A DNA stretch of 64,000 nucleotides from Imperialibacter roseus (GCF_032999765.1 NZ_CP136051.1:5598501-5662500); one strand, 5' to 3'. Numbered from the stretch's first letter, positions 7,196 to 16,713 are shown. A program made the numbers and translations. Notes: generated from the sequence alone by a model not told the origin.

Positions 7196-10141
7196 ATGAA
7201 CGTTTCACCAGCAAAACCATTCAAATTAATTTATTCTCTGTTCCAGCACGAGTACCTCGGCTATTTGGCGGAATCGTTCGTGGTACAAGTAGATGAAAAA
7301 GGCAGGCTTTCTTTGGCTTCTCAAAATATTTCCTTCAAGAACGCACAGGAGTTTGCTTCCGGGCTGGACGAAGTCGATTACGAACTCATAAAGACGATGG
7401 ACTCGATGCAGCAGGATGCGGTGGTGAGTCACTTTCATAAAAAAAAGATCAAGCCGGCTGAATTCTTTTTGAAAACCTACGACACCGAAAAAGGAAACAA
7501 GCTACTACAGCAGGAAATTGAGCAGTACCTGGAAAGAAGGAGAGGAAAACTACTGCCCTTGATGGTGAACAAGGAGGTGTACGAAATGGGGCGAGATGGT
7601 GACCCTGCCTGGAAAAAGCTGGAATGGCAGGACGAACCGGCAACTGTTCTCTTCCACTTTAGGCGGAATGAGGACAACACCCACTATTTCCCAACATTAA
7701 AATTGAACGGCGAAAAGCTTGAATTCAACAACAAGGGGGCCTACATCGTAAGTAAAAAGCCTGCCTGGATGGTGATGGACAATATGCTGTTCACCTTCAA
7801 AAAAGAAGTAGATGGTCACAAACTGCTCCCGTTCTTAAACAAAAAGTTTATTGTGATCCCCAAGTCGGTGGAGGATACTTACTACAGGAAATTCGTCGCT
7901 CCTCTCGTTGCAGCTTTTGACGTATATGCCAAAGGCTTTACCATCAACACTGTTAGCTTCCCTCCAAAGGCTGTCATCACTTTTTCTGAACTTGCGTCAA
8001 CAAAAGAGTTATCACTCTTTTCCGACGAGGGCAATGTGGCTGTGGCAGGTGATCCCAACGATGAAAAAATGCTTTTTGAGCTCGTCTTTCAATACGGCCC
8101 GTACAAATTCAAAGCTGAAAATCTGACAGAAGTGAGTGTGTCGGTAGAGCAAAACGGAGACGATTACACATTTCACAGGGTCAACCGTGACCTGACAAGA
8201 GAACGGGAAATTATCGCCCTATTGAAAGAGTCGGGGCTGGAGTTGAAGCATGCAAAGGCCACCCTGAACAAAGGGGAAGCGTTCAGTTGGATGTCCTTTA
8301 CCGCCCCAAAGCTGGCAGAGCTTGGAGTCAAGCTCCAGCAAAACCAAAAGGGAGACAAGCGGTACTTTATCGGTACTTCACAAATCTCGATTGAGGTAAG
8401 AGAAAACATTGACTGGTTCGACATTTTTGCCACGGTCCGGTTCGGGGAGTTTGAAATACCGTTTCAAACCATCAGAAAGCATATCATTCGGAAGCAAAGG
8501 GAAATCAGGCTCCCCAATGGGGAAATCGCCGTTATCCCCGAAGCCTGGTTTACGGAATATTCAGAGCTTTTCAATTTTGCCGAAGATGGCAAAGCTGACG
8601 GAAGTGCCGTTTCACTCAAAAAACATCACCTGGCGCTGGTTAAGGAGTTGAGCAATAGCGACCTGGCTACCGTTACACTCAGCAGAAAACTGGAGAAGTT
8701 GCGGGGCTTTGAGGAGATCGAGGACTTCCCGGCCCCATTGCATTTTAAGGGCACGTTAAGACCCTACCAGAAAGCTGGGTTCAATTGGCTAAGGTTCCTC
8801 AACAGCTACAACTTTGGCGGCTGCCTGGCAGACGACATGGGCCTGGGCAAAACCGTGCAGACGCTCGCAATGCTTCAAGCCGTGAAAGAAGAACAAAACG
8901 GCAACACCGGCACCAGCTTGCTTGTCATGCCCACATCGCTTATCTACAACTGGGAAAAAGAAGCAATAAAGTTTACTCCCGGCCTCAAAGTGCTGAACTA
9001 CACAGGCACACAAAGAGAGAAAGATGTAACCAAATTTGCTGACTACGACCTGGTGCTCACCAGCTACGGCATCGTGCGGCTTGACATCGACTTGCTGGAA
9101 AAGTTTTACTTCAACTACATTATACTTGATGAGTCTCAAGCCATTAAGAACCCTTCTTCCAACATTGCCAAGTCGGTGAAGAAACTTCGATCGAAGCACA
9201 AACTTATTCTGACGGGAACACCAGTCGAAAACACTACGCTGGACTTGTGGTCGCAAATGAGCTTTATCAACCCCGGACTTTTGGGAAATCAGGCATTTTT
9301 CAAAAATGAGTTCCTTAACCCTATTGAAAAAAAGAACGACGAAAAGAAGGTTCAGAAGCTTTACGCCATTATAAAACCGTTTATTCTGCGGAGGAAGAAA
9401 AACCAGGTGGCTACTGAGCTGCCTGAGAAAGTTGAAAACGTTCAGTATTGCACCATGACTGCCATGCAGGAAGAGGAGTATGAAACAGCCAAGTCACTGT
9501 TCAGAAACAAAATCATGGATCAGATAGAAACGGATGGCGTCAACAAGTCGCACATGATTTTGCTACAGGGCCTGACAAAGCTCCGGCAGATAGCCAACCA
9601 CCCCAAGCTCGTTGATCCCGACTATGGTGGCGACTCAGGAAAGATGGAGGACGTGACCCACATGCTGGCAACAGCGGTAGGCAAAGACCATAAAATTTTG
9701 GTTTTTAGTCAATTCGTGAAACATTTGGCTTTGCTGGAAAATTACCTGAAGGAAAACAGAATTACCTATTGTTATCTCGATGGATCAACGAAGGATCGAC
9801 AAGCGCAAGTCGAGAAGTTTCAAAATGATCCATCTATTCAGGTGTTTCTGATTTCCCTAAAAGCTGGCGGGCTGGGCCTCAACCTAACAAAGGCCGATTA
9901 TGTGTTCCTCCTCGACCCCTGGTGGAACCCGGCCGTGGAGGCACAGGCTGTGGACAGAGCGCACAGAATTGGGCAGGAAAACAAGGTTTTTACCTACAAA
10001 TTCATCACGAAGAACACTGTGGAGGAGAAAATATTGGCGCTTCAGCAGTCGAAAATGAAGCTGGCTACGGAATTAATTAGCACCGAAGAGAGTTTTGTAA
10101 AAAATCTTTCAAAAGAAGATATCCAGAATCTATTAACCTAA
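7196..10141 (+). CDS. SNF2/Rad54-family DEAD-like helicase (ATP-dependent DNA translocase)
   Basis: Probably an ATP-driven double-strand DNA translocase related to RapA/SNF2 proteins; its bacterial role is unsettled. The 981-residue protein has an N-terminal region of about 520 residues without recognised motifs. The helicase core follows: DDMGLGKTVQTLA (Walker A, near 546), DESQAIKNPSS (Walker B, near 644), LTGTPVENTTLDLWS (motif III), LRQIANHPKL, ILVFSQFVKHLALLENYL, SLKAGGLGLNLT (motif V) and DRAHRIGQ (motif VI). All key ATPase residues are present. The ATG at 7196 is preferred over an in-frame TTG at 7184. The gene stands alone after the terminator at 7019; the 58-codon gene behind it begins 12 bases after its stop. 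Confidence 0.93.
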   Translation: MNVSPAKPFKLIYSLFQHEYLGYLAESFVVQVDEKGRLSLASQNISFKNAQEFASGLDEVDYELIKTMDSMQQDAVVSHFHKKKIKPAEFFLKTYDTEKGNKLLQQEIEQYLERRRGKLLPLMVNKEVYEMGRDGDPAWKKLEWQDEPATVLFHFRRNEDNTHYFPTLKLNGEKLEFNNKGAYIVSKKPAWMVMDNMLFTFKKEVDGHKLLPFLNKKFIVIPKSVEDTYYRKFVAPLVAAFDVYAKGFTINTVSFPPKAVITFSELASTKELSLFSDEGNVAVAGDPNDEKMLFELVFQYGPYKFKAENLTEVSVSVEQNGDDYTFHRVNRDLTREREIIALLKESGLELKHAKATLNKGEAFSWMSFTAPKLAELGVKLQQNQKGDKRYFIGTSQISIEVRENIDWFDIFATVRFGEFEIPFQTIRKHIIRKQREIRLPNGEIAVIPEAWFTEYSELFNFAEDGKADGSAVSLKKHHLALVKELSNSDLATVTLSRKLEKLRGFEEIEDFPAPLHFKGTLRPYQKAGFNWLRFLNSYNFGGCLADDMGLGKTVQTLAMLQAVKEEQNGNTGTSLLVMPTSLIYNWEKEAIKFTPGLKVLNYTGTQREKDVTKFADYDLVLTSYGIVRLDIDLLEKFYFNYIILDESQAIKNPSSNIAKSVKKLRSKHKLILTGTPVENTTLDLWSQMSFINPGLLGNQAFFKNEFLNPIEKKNDEKKVQKLYAIIKPFILRRKKNQVATELPEKVENVQYCTMTAMQEEEYETAKSLFRNKIMDQIETDGVNKSHMILLQGLTKLRQIANHPKLVDPDYGGDSGKMEDVTHMLATAVGKDHKILVFSQFVKHLALLENYLKENRITYCYLDGSTKDRQAQVEKFQNDPSIQVFLISLKAGGLGLNLTKADYVFLLDPWWNPAVEAQAVDRAHRIGQENKVFTYKFITKNTVEEKILALQQSKMKLATELISTEESFVKNLSKEDIQNLLT

Positions 10142-10153
10142 AAACCACTAGTA

Positions 10154-10330
10154 ATGACTGATCAGGAAAAAACCGCCGTTGAAGGCGAAATCGCAACACT
10201 GGAAGGCAAGCTTACCGGCGACATGTTTCAGGACATGGAGATCAGGGACAAAATCCACAACCTCAAAATGACACTTGAAGGAGTTCGCCCGAGCAACTCT
10301 GAGTTTGAGTGCGTGGGCTGTGGGAGCTAA
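10154..10330 (+). CDS. Small conserved-looking protein with C-terminal ECVGCGS
   Basis: The function is unknown. This 58-residue frame starts with ATG 12 bases after the SNF2 helicase stop and reads MTDQEKTAVEGEIATLEGKL, a charged helix-forming stretch with two acidic Met-containing turns (DMFQDMEIRDKIHNLKM). It ends in FECVGCGS. The two cysteines in CVGC could bind a metal or be redox-active. Codon use and amphipathic heptad spacing look coding, and close spacing suggests co-transcription with the helicase. I recall similar short Bacteroidota proteins ending in CxxCGS, but this cannot be checked here. Confidence 0.7.
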   Translation: MTDQEKTAVEGEIATLEGKLTGDMFQDMEIRDKIHNLKMTLEGVRPSNSEFECVGCGS

Positions 10331-10386
10331 TGAATGCTCTTCGGTAATATTTTCTGACCTGCCCCTCCGCAACCGGCAGCTCGAAG

Positions 10387-10899
10387 CTAAAAGAGAGACG
10401 GCAGGTTAGGTTTGAATTTCCCACTTAAAAATTTATCAGCCACCAGCAACACAGCAATGGCCGTGGCAATCACCACGAGCTGAATCAGCGCTGGATTGTC
10501 GATTGCTTCGAGCATAGGAGCAAAGTCGAACGCTGGGAGTTCAGGAAGGTAATCGGGCTTTACAGATGGGCTCTGTACCGTTTCCTGAAATAAAGGCAGT
10601 ATGCTCAGTACAGCAGCGAACATAGCTGCAAAAATCCCCAGTGCCATCCAAAGAAGGCGATTGCTTTTACTGGCCCTGGCCTTTCCGGCCTCTATCCTAT
10701 TCATGATGCCATCGGTGAAAAATACATCATCGAGCTCCATCATGTTATGCCTGGCCATGAGCTTGTCGGCATTTTGCATGCTTATCAACTGCTTTTGCAA
10801 AACGTTGTCCTTGCTTATTTGCTTTTCCAGCTCTTTCCTCTCAGCGGCTGGAAGTTTATTTTCTAAATAGTCGAATAATCTTTTTTCCATGTTTTCCAT
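10387..10899 (-). CDS. Probable anti-sigma factor, membrane-anchored
   Basis: Likely holds the sigma factor encoded directly upstream in an inactive state at the membrane. The 170-residue protein begins MENMEKRLFDYLENKLPAAERKELEKQI, typical of the helical cytoplasmic anti-sigma domain of Bacteroidota. It has two hydrophobic segments: one near residues 84-105 (LLWMALGIFAAMFAAVLSILPL) and one near 140-158 (LIQLVVIATAIAVLLVADKFL). The gap to the sigma gene is 12 bases, so the pair forms an operon. No zinc-binding HxxxCxxC motif is visible. The assignment rests on context and on the N-terminal pattern. Confidence 0.8.
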   Translation of the reverse strand: MENMEKRLFDYLENKLPAAERKELEKQISKDNVLQKQLISMQNADKLMARHNMMELDDVFFTDGIMNRIEAGKARASKSNRLLWMALGIFAAMFAAVLSILPLFQETVQSPSVKPDYLPELPAFDFAPMLEAIDNPALIQLVVIATAIAVLLVADKFLSGKFKPNLPSLF

Positions 10900-10911
10900 T
10901 GCCTTTTCTTT

Positions 10912-11487
10912 TTAGGTCAATGAGGTTATTTCCTCCTGCAAGCACTTGCCCAACCATTCGGCCAGCTTTTTTCGTGCCCTGAAAATTTTTACTTTAACAT
11001 TGTTGGGGGCAAACCCAGTAACTTTTTCTATCTCCTCCAGCGTCAGTTCCTGAAAGTAATATAGTGTAATCAAAAACGCATCATCCTCAGGCAGCCGTTC
11101 AATCGCCTTATTGATCCAGGCCCTCCTCTCCTTTTGCGACAACAGTTCACTGGAGTTCATGCCGTCCGCATCCAAAACGCCAGAAGCCTTCTCAATATCT
11201 GTTTCAGGTAGTCTCTTTTTTCTCTTTTTACTTATAGCAGTGTTAAAAACAATTCTATAAAGCCATGTGCTGAATTTAGCGTCTCCTTTGAACGATGAAA
11301 TATTGTTGTAGGCCTTGATAAAAGAGTCCTGTGCCACCTCCTGAGCATCTTCATGTGAGCACACCACCCTGAGGGCAAGCGTGTAAACATAGCTTTTGTG
11401 CCTGTCTACCAAATGGCGAAAGTAGGCAGACTCGCCCTTTTTGATAAAGGTGATTAGCTCCTCTTCTGTATAACTAGTTTCTGACAC
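10912..11487 (-). CDS. ECF-family RNA polymerase sigma factor
   Basis: Directs RNA polymerase to a dedicated stress or envelope regulon. The 191-residue protein has region 2 (FRHLVDRHKSYVYTLALRVVCSHEDAQEVAQDSFIKAYNNISSF, then FSTWLYRIVFNTAISKKRKKR) and region 4 (RLPEDDAFLITLYYFQELTLEEIEKVTGF, then NVKVKIFRARKKL). There is no region 3 or extra domain. It is followed by its probable anti-sigma gene and preceded by a promoter element shared with the divergent gene at 11602, so it is probably autoregulated. The start ATG sits just 2 bases inside the 13-bp mirror element. Confidence 0.94.
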   Translation of the reverse strand: MSETSYTEEELITFIKKGESAYFRHLVDRHKSYVYTLALRVVCSHEDAQEVAQDSFIKAYNNISSFKGDAKFSTWLYRIVFNTAISKKRKKRLPETDIEKASGVLDADGMNSSELLSQKERRAWINKAIERLPEDDAFLITLYYFQELTLEEIEKVTGFAPNNVKVKIFRARKKLAEWLGKCLQEEITSLT

Positions 11488-11488
11488 C

Positions 11489-11522
11489 GCCCCTATGACG
11501 CATCTTTGATTACAGAAGTTAC
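11489..11522 (-). promoter_or_regulatory. ECF-type promoter of the sigma/anti-sigma operon
   Basis: Read on the minus strand: GTAAC (11518-11522), 17 bases, then CGTCATAGGGGC (11489-11500). GTAAC and CGTC match the usual -35 and -10 forms of ECF promoters. The same elements at the same spacing appear facing the other way at 11548-11581. The element ends at the sigma start codon, so the transcript would have almost no leader or the true start lies slightly inside. Confidence 0.65.
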
Positions 11523-11547
11523 CGAAAAAAATAATAAGTTTTCATTT

Positions 11548-11581
11548 GTAACCGCTGCAAAGAGTGGGGCGTCATAGGGGC
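11548..11581 (+). promoter_or_regulatory. ECF-type promoter of the DUF6249-like gene
   Basis: GTAAC (11548-11552), 17 bases, CGTCATAGGGGC (11570-11581), then 20 bases to the ATG at 11602. It is a mirror copy of the promoter of the sigma operon: 13 bases (11489-11501 and 11569-11581) are a perfect inverted repeat while the intervening 17-base spacers differ, as expected of a functional -35/-10 pair. Confidence 0.65.
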
Positions 11582-11601
11582 AAATCAAAACTTAAAATAA
11601 T

Positions 11602-11928
11602 ATGCACGGACCGGAAGTATTAATCCCATTAGCGTTGTTTACCTCCATTGCTATCACCATTATCTTTTGGAGGAAGTTTCTAAACGACGAGCGACTAGCC
11701 GCCATTGAAAAAGGCGCCGACCCCAATATTTTCAGAGGGAAGTCAACCAATAGCATTGCGCTTAAATTTGGGCTGTTGTTTATTGGTGTAGGCTGCGGAA
11801 TTTTATTTGGGGGGCTTATTGAAGGCTTCTTCAGAGACGAAGAGGTAGCCTATTTTTCCATGATTTTTATCTTTGGAGGAGCCGGGCTTTTTATCTCACA
11901 CAAAATGGAGCAGAAGGAGAACCAATAG
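11602..11928 (+). CDS. Small membrane protein, DUF6249-like
   Basis: The function is unknown. The 108-residue protein has three membrane segments (near residues 5-22, 54-72 and 82-98). A cytoplasmic stretch ERLAAIEKGADPNIF between the first two resembles the DUF6249 family. It is divergent from the ECF sigma gene and shares its promoter type, so it is probably part of that regulon. Its last codons and stop form one arm of a hairpin with the end of the convergent hydrolase gene. Confidence 0.8.
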   Translation: MHGPEVLIPLALFTSIAITIIFWRKFLNDERLAAIEKGADPNIFRGKSTNSIALKFGLLFIGVGCGILFGGLIEGFFRDEEVAYFSMIFIFGGAGLFISHKMEQKENQ

Positions 11929-11945
11929 TATCTATTGGTTCCTTT
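11919..11945. terminator. Bidirectional terminator spanning both convergent stop codons
   Basis: A perfect 10-bp inverted repeat (GAACCAATAG 11919-11928 and CTATTGGTTC 11932-11941) has a 3-base loop. On the plus strand it is followed by CTTTTC. Each arm contains the last codons and TAG stop of one of the two convergent genes. Confidence 0.6.
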
Positions 11946-12858
11946 TCTTGTTTACCTTGAAGTCGAAAACATCTTCTCGTTTGTAATGACCCGTTACATC
12001 AAGGGTCATTTTTTCCTTTATAGTCTCACGCAAGGGCAACTCTACCTCAATCGTAGTTTCCAAATCGAAAATAGGCTCCCGGATGTAAAATCCATCAGGC
12101 CCCACCACACAACTCCCACCTTTCAGGAGCAAGCTTTCGGGGTTGGCTTTTAATTCTTCGGGAAGCTCAAAGGCTGCGGGAATGTCTTTTGCTCTCAGTA
12201 TCTGCCCAACGGCCAGCACAAAACACCGGCCCTCAAAAGCGTATTGACGGCTGGCTACCTGGTGCATTTCGTGTACCGTGGGCCACAACGCAATGTGAAC
12301 CTGCTCGCCTGTTTCGTGCATGGCTTGTCTGGTAAGTGGCATCCAATGCTCCCAGCAAATGAGCCCGCCTACTCTTGCACCGGCCACTTCAGCTGACCGC
12401 AATCCGTTTCCATCACCGACGCCATAGATCAATTTTTCCGTGAAAGTCGGCATCAGCTTTCGGTGGTGCACAACCAGCTCACCCGCCGGGCTAATAATAG
12501 CCATTGAATTATACAACGTTCCATTGGCGCTTCCGCTGCCGGTTTTCTCATTGATTCCGATACATATAGCTATACCGAGGTCGGACGCAGCCTGTTGTAA
12601 AACAGTCATTTCAGGCCCGTCGATCACTATCGCATTTTCATGGGTTTTTGCGAAGACCTCTTTTGTTGGCTCGTGGTTCCACAGTGCAGCACCCGGGCAA
12701 TAGTCGAGCCAGGCTGGGTAGCCGCTTAGCCAGCTTTCGCCAAAAACGGCCAACACATTTCCACCGCTGGCCGCCTCCCTTATAAGCACAAGCGCTTTTT
12801 CCAAACTCCGCTTCTTGTCAAGATACTCGGGGGCGTGTTGAATAATGGCTACTTTCAT
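11932..12858 (-). CDS. Nitrilase-type carbon-nitrogen hydrolase
   Basis: Hydrolyses a nitrile or amide C-N bond; the substrate is unknown. The 308-residue protein has the complete Glu-Lys-Cys triad: E41 in VFGESWLSGYP, K134 in HHRKLMPT and C168 in GGLICWEHWMPL. The CWEH form and the PT after the lysine loop are characteristic of the true nitrilase/cyanide hydratase branch rather than amidases or NAD synthetase domains. The ATG at 12858 begins MKVAIIQHAPEYLD, the normal family start. It follows the LolA-like gene by 10 bases, probably in one transcript, but no functional link is obvious. Confidence 0.92.
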   Translation of the reverse strand: MKVAIIQHAPEYLDKKRSLEKALVLIREAASGGNVLAVFGESWLSGYPAWLDYCPGAALWNHEPTKEVFAKTHENAIVIDGPEMTVLQQAASDLGIAICIGINEKTGSGSANGTLYNSMAIISPAGELVVHHRKLMPTFTEKLIYGVGDGNGLRSAEVAGARVGGLICWEHWMPLTRQAMHETGEQVHIALWPTVHEMHQVASRQYAFEGRCFVLAVGQILRAKDIPAAFELPEELKANPESLLLKGGSCVVGPDGFYIREPIFDLETTIEVELPLRETIKEKMTLDVTGHYKREDVFDFKVNKKRNQ

Positions 12859-12868
12859 TTGACCGCTG

Positions 12869-13585
12869 TCAGTTAAAAAAGCTATCGTTGAGGGGGTAGC
12901 CCAAAAGCACCTCGTCGTAGATCAGATCGGCACTGCCATCTTCCGTGTCCATCACAAACACCGCTGGTACTTTCACGCCCCCGAGGTCCATGTATCTGAG
13001 GTATTTGATTTCCTGCACGTCTTTTTTTGACGACTTTGACACACTGATAATTCTTTCGAGCACTATTTCGTAGGTTCCTTTATCAACTAAAAACTCCAAT
13101 TGTGATTCTTCGGTGTCAGTTACGAGCTTGTAAAATTCCCTGTTATTCCATTTTTCGGCGGACAAACTGAATTGGCCATTTCCTGCCTCCCGCAAAGGCG
13201 ACGTTGACCTTAGCATCCAAAACAGGTCGAATGATTCCTTTCCCTCCAACTCCGTAGTAACACCACCCTGCCTGCTGACAGCCCTTCCATTGGCATAGGT
13301 GTCCGTCCACTTGACTCTACCCTGTGTCCACTCAATCTTTATCTTATCCGGAAACTTAAGATAGGCCACAAAGGTGACCGGCTCCATGGTGAGCGGGACG
13401 TAGCGACCCTTGATGCAAGCCGTGCGAAGCTGCTGAAGACTTGCCTCCCCGATCATACCAAAATGTTTTTCAACTACCTGATTTTGTGCGAAAAGCGCAG
13501 TCTGGACAAGGAAAATCAAGGTCAATACAAACCCCGCCACAACAGGCCCGGAAAGATTTTCATGCGCAAAAAGAAGTTTTCTCAT
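12869..13585 (-). CDS. LolA-like outer-membrane lipoprotein carrier fold protein
   Basis: Periplasmic protein that may carry lipids or lipoproteins between membranes. The 238-residue protein has an N-terminal signal segment (VVAGFVLTLIFLVQTALFAQ, cleavage near residue 34). A LolA-type half-barrel pattern follows: FVAYLKFPDKIKIEW near residue 72, then repeated strands and a C-terminal GGVKVPAVFVMDTED near 205. Identity to true LolA is low, and Bacteroidota carry several such paralogues, so the cargo is unknown. A TAnnTTTG box lies at 13596-13603 just ahead of the start. The nitrilase gene follows by 10 bases. Confidence 0.75.
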   Translation of the reverse strand: MRKLLFAHENLSGPVVAGFVLTLIFLVQTALFAQNQVVEKHFGMIGEASLQQLRTACIKGRYVPLTMEPVTFVAYLKFPDKIKIEWTQGRVKWTDTYANGRAVSRQGGVTTELEGKESFDLFWMLRSTSPLREAGNGQFSLSAEKWNNREFYKLVTDTEESQLEFLVDKGTYEIVLERIISVSKSSKKDVQEIKYLRYMDLGGVKVPAVFVMDTEDGSADLIYDEVLLGYPLNDSFFN

Positions 13586-13595
13586 AGTTATATGT

Positions 13596-13603
13596 CAAAA
13601 GTA
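13596..13603 (-). promoter_or_regulatory. Probable -7 box for the LolA-like gene
   Basis: On the minus strand this reads TACTTTTG, a match to TAnnTTTG, 10 bases before the ATG at 13585. No TTG is present at the proper upstream distance, so it is only half supported. Confidence 0.4.
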
Positions 13604-13784
13604 GCAAAAACCAAACATTTCATCCTATTACTTAGATCATATAAAATATTGAATTAATCCAATTATAGGCGCTGATAGTGACCATTTGACCGCATAGAAG
13701 GGTTGCTTTTCGATTGAATTGTAGAAAAAAACATACATGTAAGGGGAGGTGGCAGCTTCCGAAAATTGAGAGACTGCTACCCGT

Positions 13785-13792
13785 TACTTTTG
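13785..13792 (+). promoter_or_regulatory. Probable -7 box for the hybrid sensor kinase
   Basis: TACTTTTG matches TAnnTTTG and lies 24 bases before the preferred ATG at 13817. It falls inside the longer frame that begins with TTG at 13766, which argues for the downstream start. The TTG at 13766-13768 is 16 bases upstream, closer than usual. Confidence 0.45.
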
Positions 13793-13816
13793 GATTATAC
13801 TTTACTCTCTCTGGTT

Positions 13817-16711
13817 ATGCTAGTTGAAATTTTAAACGGTTACGAGAAAAAAGGCCCGATGGCTGCGAAGGATTCAAAGGCCTTTGTAACCACCAATATT
13901 ATCAATTACTTTTTTGGCGCCATTAACACCTTTGTAGCCCTGACACTGTTTCTTTCAGGCAACAACGACCCAGCTTTTACTTTCTTTCTGATCAGCCTGA
14001 TCCACCTTTCTCTTACGTTTTACACTAATCTGAAGGGAAGAATATGGAAAAGATACACTTCGCTATTCAATGCCAATCTCTTTGCAATACTTATCGGCTA
14101 CGCATTCGAAGATATCCTGATTGTTCAAATTCTTTTCTTCGTCCTGCTCATCGGGATTTCTTCCCTCTTATTTGGTAATAAACAGAGAAACTCCCTGATT
14201 CTTTGGTTCTCTGTTCCCTTTTTACTGCTAACGACCACCGCCCTTCAAGCCGTTGTCAGCGACATCACTCTTGCCCACCTGCCCGTCAGGATTGTGCTCA
14301 CAACTCTGGGAATATTTGCCATTGCCTTCGGACTTGGGTCAACAATTTTAAAAGTTCGTCAGGTACAAACCGTGTTGGATGCCTTGCTTAGGTCATCTTC
14401 AAAGGAAAAAAACCCTTTTTCCAGCCTTTCGACCAGCAGCCTTAAGCTGATCAAGAACAATATCACGGAGCAAGAAAACATCTACAAACTGTTAGCTACA
14501 CATTCAAAAGATATTATCCTGCTTTGTTCAATGCGGGGAGATATCACCTACGTTTCGCCTGCAGTAGAGGCCATATTAGGTTACCAACCCTCTGAGGTAA
14601 TAGGTACAAACATCAAGCTGTTTATAGACCCCAGTGCCAAAGGATTGGCTACTGAAGGTACCAACATCGACTTCTCGGTAAGAACCAAAACTGGCAACTA
14701 CGTTTGGCTGGAAGCGGCTATACAGAAGATATCTGACGAAAAAGGAGCGCATATTCAAACCCAGGCCATTCTTAGAGACGTGACCGAGCAAAAGTGGCTG
14801 AACGAAGTACTTAAGCAAACGACACAGCTGGCACACATTGGTGGCTGGGAGACCGACGTAGTGTCGGGAAGAAGTACATATACAGACAGTTTGGCCGAGC
14901 TGCTAGGGTTCAAAAGCGGCGAAATTCCCGGCATGCCTGAAATACTGAAATTGTTCACGAAAGAGTCAGCCGAAAAAATTGCTAAAGCCTATAGCGACGT
15001 GTACCACAAAAATATCAGTTTCGATATTGAGGCCCAACTCACCGTTGCCGGGCATGCCACCAAATGGGCCAGAATAGTCGCTGAGCCCAAATTAGAAAAC
15101 GGCCGTTTACATAAAGTCATCGGCAGCCTAATCGATATTACCGAAAGGAAGAGAAACGAAGAAGCACTTAAAGAGCTTGCTATGGTGGCTCAATATTCGA
15201 GCTCCGGCACCATTATAAGCGACAAGAATGGGCTAGTGGAATGGGTCAACGAAGCATTCATTACAATGACAGGATACAGCCTGGAGGAAATGAAAGGAAA
15301 AAGGCCAGCAGAAGTTCTCCAGGGTCCGGAATCCGATGCGCAGGTTAGAAAAGCCATGAACGAGGCGCTCGACTCTGGCGCAAGCTTCAGAGGAGAAATC
15401 ATCAAATACAACAAGCGAGGCGAAGCGTATTGGGTAGAAATACAGATAAACCCTGTATTCAGCGAAAATGGTGAGCTGATAAAATTCATATCAATCGAAA
15501 ATAATGTGAGCGAGAGAAAAGCTGCTGAAACCAAACTCCTGGAAGCAAAGAAAAATGCTGAAGAGGGGTCAATGGCCAAAGAGCAGTTTCTGTCGACTAT
15601 GACGCACGAAATACGGACACCGCTCAATGCTGTAATTGGCATGAGCAAGATCCTTATGGATGAGGATCCTCGCAAAGACCAGGTGGAGCTTCTTCAAACG
15701 CTCCACTACTCTGCAGAAAACTTACTCACGCTGATTAATGACATCCTTGATTTTTCAAAAATATCAACGGAGAACATCCAGTTCGAAAACATCCCCTTCA
15801 AGTTCAATGAAGAAGTGGCCAAGGCGGTGCATTCAATGAAATTCAAAGTGCAGGAACGGGGAAACACTATCGAGTTCGAGGGCGATACGAAGCTTCCGAC
15901 GCTGCTTGAAGGTGACCTGCACAGAATTGTTCAGGTGCTCAATAACCTCATTGGCAATGCCACCAAGTTTACTGAAAAAGGAAAGATTAAAGTAGCCACA
16001 AAACTGCTTCGTCAAGACAACAACAAACTTTGGATCAGGTTCTCAGTGACCGACAATGGCATTGGGCTGAGCAAAGACAAGCTTCAAATCATCTTTGAAA
16101 AGTTCAGCCAGGCAGATGCCTCCACGTCACGAAAGTATGGTGGAACGGGCCTTGGCCTGGCCATCTGCAAGATGATTGTAGAGCAGCAGGGCGGCAAAAT
16201 ATGGGTTGAGAGTAAGAACAATCAAGGTTCTACCTTCTACTTCGATATCCCACTAAAAACGACAAATCAATCAATTAAAAACGACCAGCATATGACCCAC
16301 CTACTTGAATCTTTGGAAGAAATCCGTGTTCTTACGGTTGACGACAACCAAATCAATCAATTGGTCCTAGATCGTTTTCTGAAAAAATGGAACGTCACTT
16401 TCAAGCAGGCAAGCGACGGCAAGGAAGCCATTGAGCTAGCTAACCGGGAGAAGTTTGACATTATTCTTATGGATCTTGAAATGCCGGTTATTGATGGCTA
16501 CCACGCTAGCCACGAAATCAGGGGAACAAGTAATTTCAATTGTGATACACCGATAATTGCCCTAACTGCCTCCACAAGAAAAGAAGTTGAAGGCAGGGTA
16601 TATGCAGCTGGAATGAATGACGTGATGATGAAGCCATTTAATCCGGCCCATTTGCATCAATTGCTAATGGACTATACCATGCCCGTCCGGACTTTGCATC
16701 ATGTGGCATAA
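13817..16711 (+). CDS. Hybrid sensor histidine kinase with PAS domains and receiver
   Basis: Membrane sensor that phosphorylates itself and passes phosphate to its own receiver domain; the signal and output partner are unknown. The 964-residue protein has about six N-terminal membrane segments (residues 10-190), then three PAS-like domains (near 225-330, 335-440 and 455-575; the first reads [19 protein letters not shown]). HisKA follows with [12 protein letters not shown] (phospho-accepting H597). HATPase has [23 protein letters not shown] and GTGLGLAI. The C-terminal receiver has D886 ([13 protein letters not shown]) and a conserved lysine in MMKPF. There is no DNA-binding domain. The ATG at 13817 is preferred to TTG 13766 because a -7 box lies between. 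Confidence 0.93.
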   Translation: MLVEILNGYEKKGPMAAKDSKAFVTTNIINYFFGAINTFVALTLFLSGNNDPAFTFFLISLIHLSLTFYTNLKGRIWKRYTSLFNANLFAILIGYAFEDILIVQILFFVLLIGISSLLFGNKQRNSLILWFSVPFLLLTTTALQAVVSDITLAHLPVRIVLTTLGIFAIAFGLGSTILKVRQVQTVLDALLRSSSKEKNPFSSLSTSSLKLIKNNITEQENIYKLLATHSKDIILLCSMRGDITYVSPAVEAILGYQPSEVIGTNIKLFIDPSAKGLATEGTNIDFSVRTKTGNYVWLEAAIQKISDEKGAHIQTQAILRDVTEQKWLNEVLKQTTQLAHIGGWETDVVSGRSTYTDSLAELLGFKSGEIPGMPEILKLFTKESAEKIAKAYSDVYHKNISFDIEAQLTVAGHATKWARIVAEPKLENGRLHKVIGSLIDITERKRNEEALKELAMVAQYSSSGTIISDKNGLVEWVNEAFITMTGYSLEEMKGKRPAEVLQGPESDAQVRKAMNEALDSGASFRGEIIKYNKRGEAYWVEIQINPVFSENGELIKFISIENNVSERKAAETKLLEAKKNAEEGSMAKEQFLSTMTHEIRTPLNAVIGMSKILMDEDPRKDQVELLQTLHYSAENLLTLINDILDFSKISTENIQFENIPFKFNEEVAKAVHSMKFKVQERGNTIEFEGDTKLPTLLEGDLHRIVQVLNNLIGNATKFTEKGKIKVATKLLRQDNNKLWIRFSVTDNGIGLSKDKLQIIFEKFSQADASTSRKYGGTGLGLAICKMIVEQQGGKIWVESKNNQGSTFYFDIPLKTTNQSIKNDQHMTHLLESLEEIRVLTVDDNQINQLVLDRFLKKWNVTFKQASDGKEAIELANREKFDIILMDLEMPVIDGYHASHEIRGTSNFNCDTPIIALTASTRKEVEGRVYAAGMNDVMMKPFNPAHLHQLLMDYTMPVRTLHHVA

Positions 16712-16713
16712 CG

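Noticed and set aside
13766-13816. TTG start for the hybrid kinase
   Set aside because: A TAnnTTTG promoter box lies inside this stretch, so translation from the ATG at 13817 is more likely.
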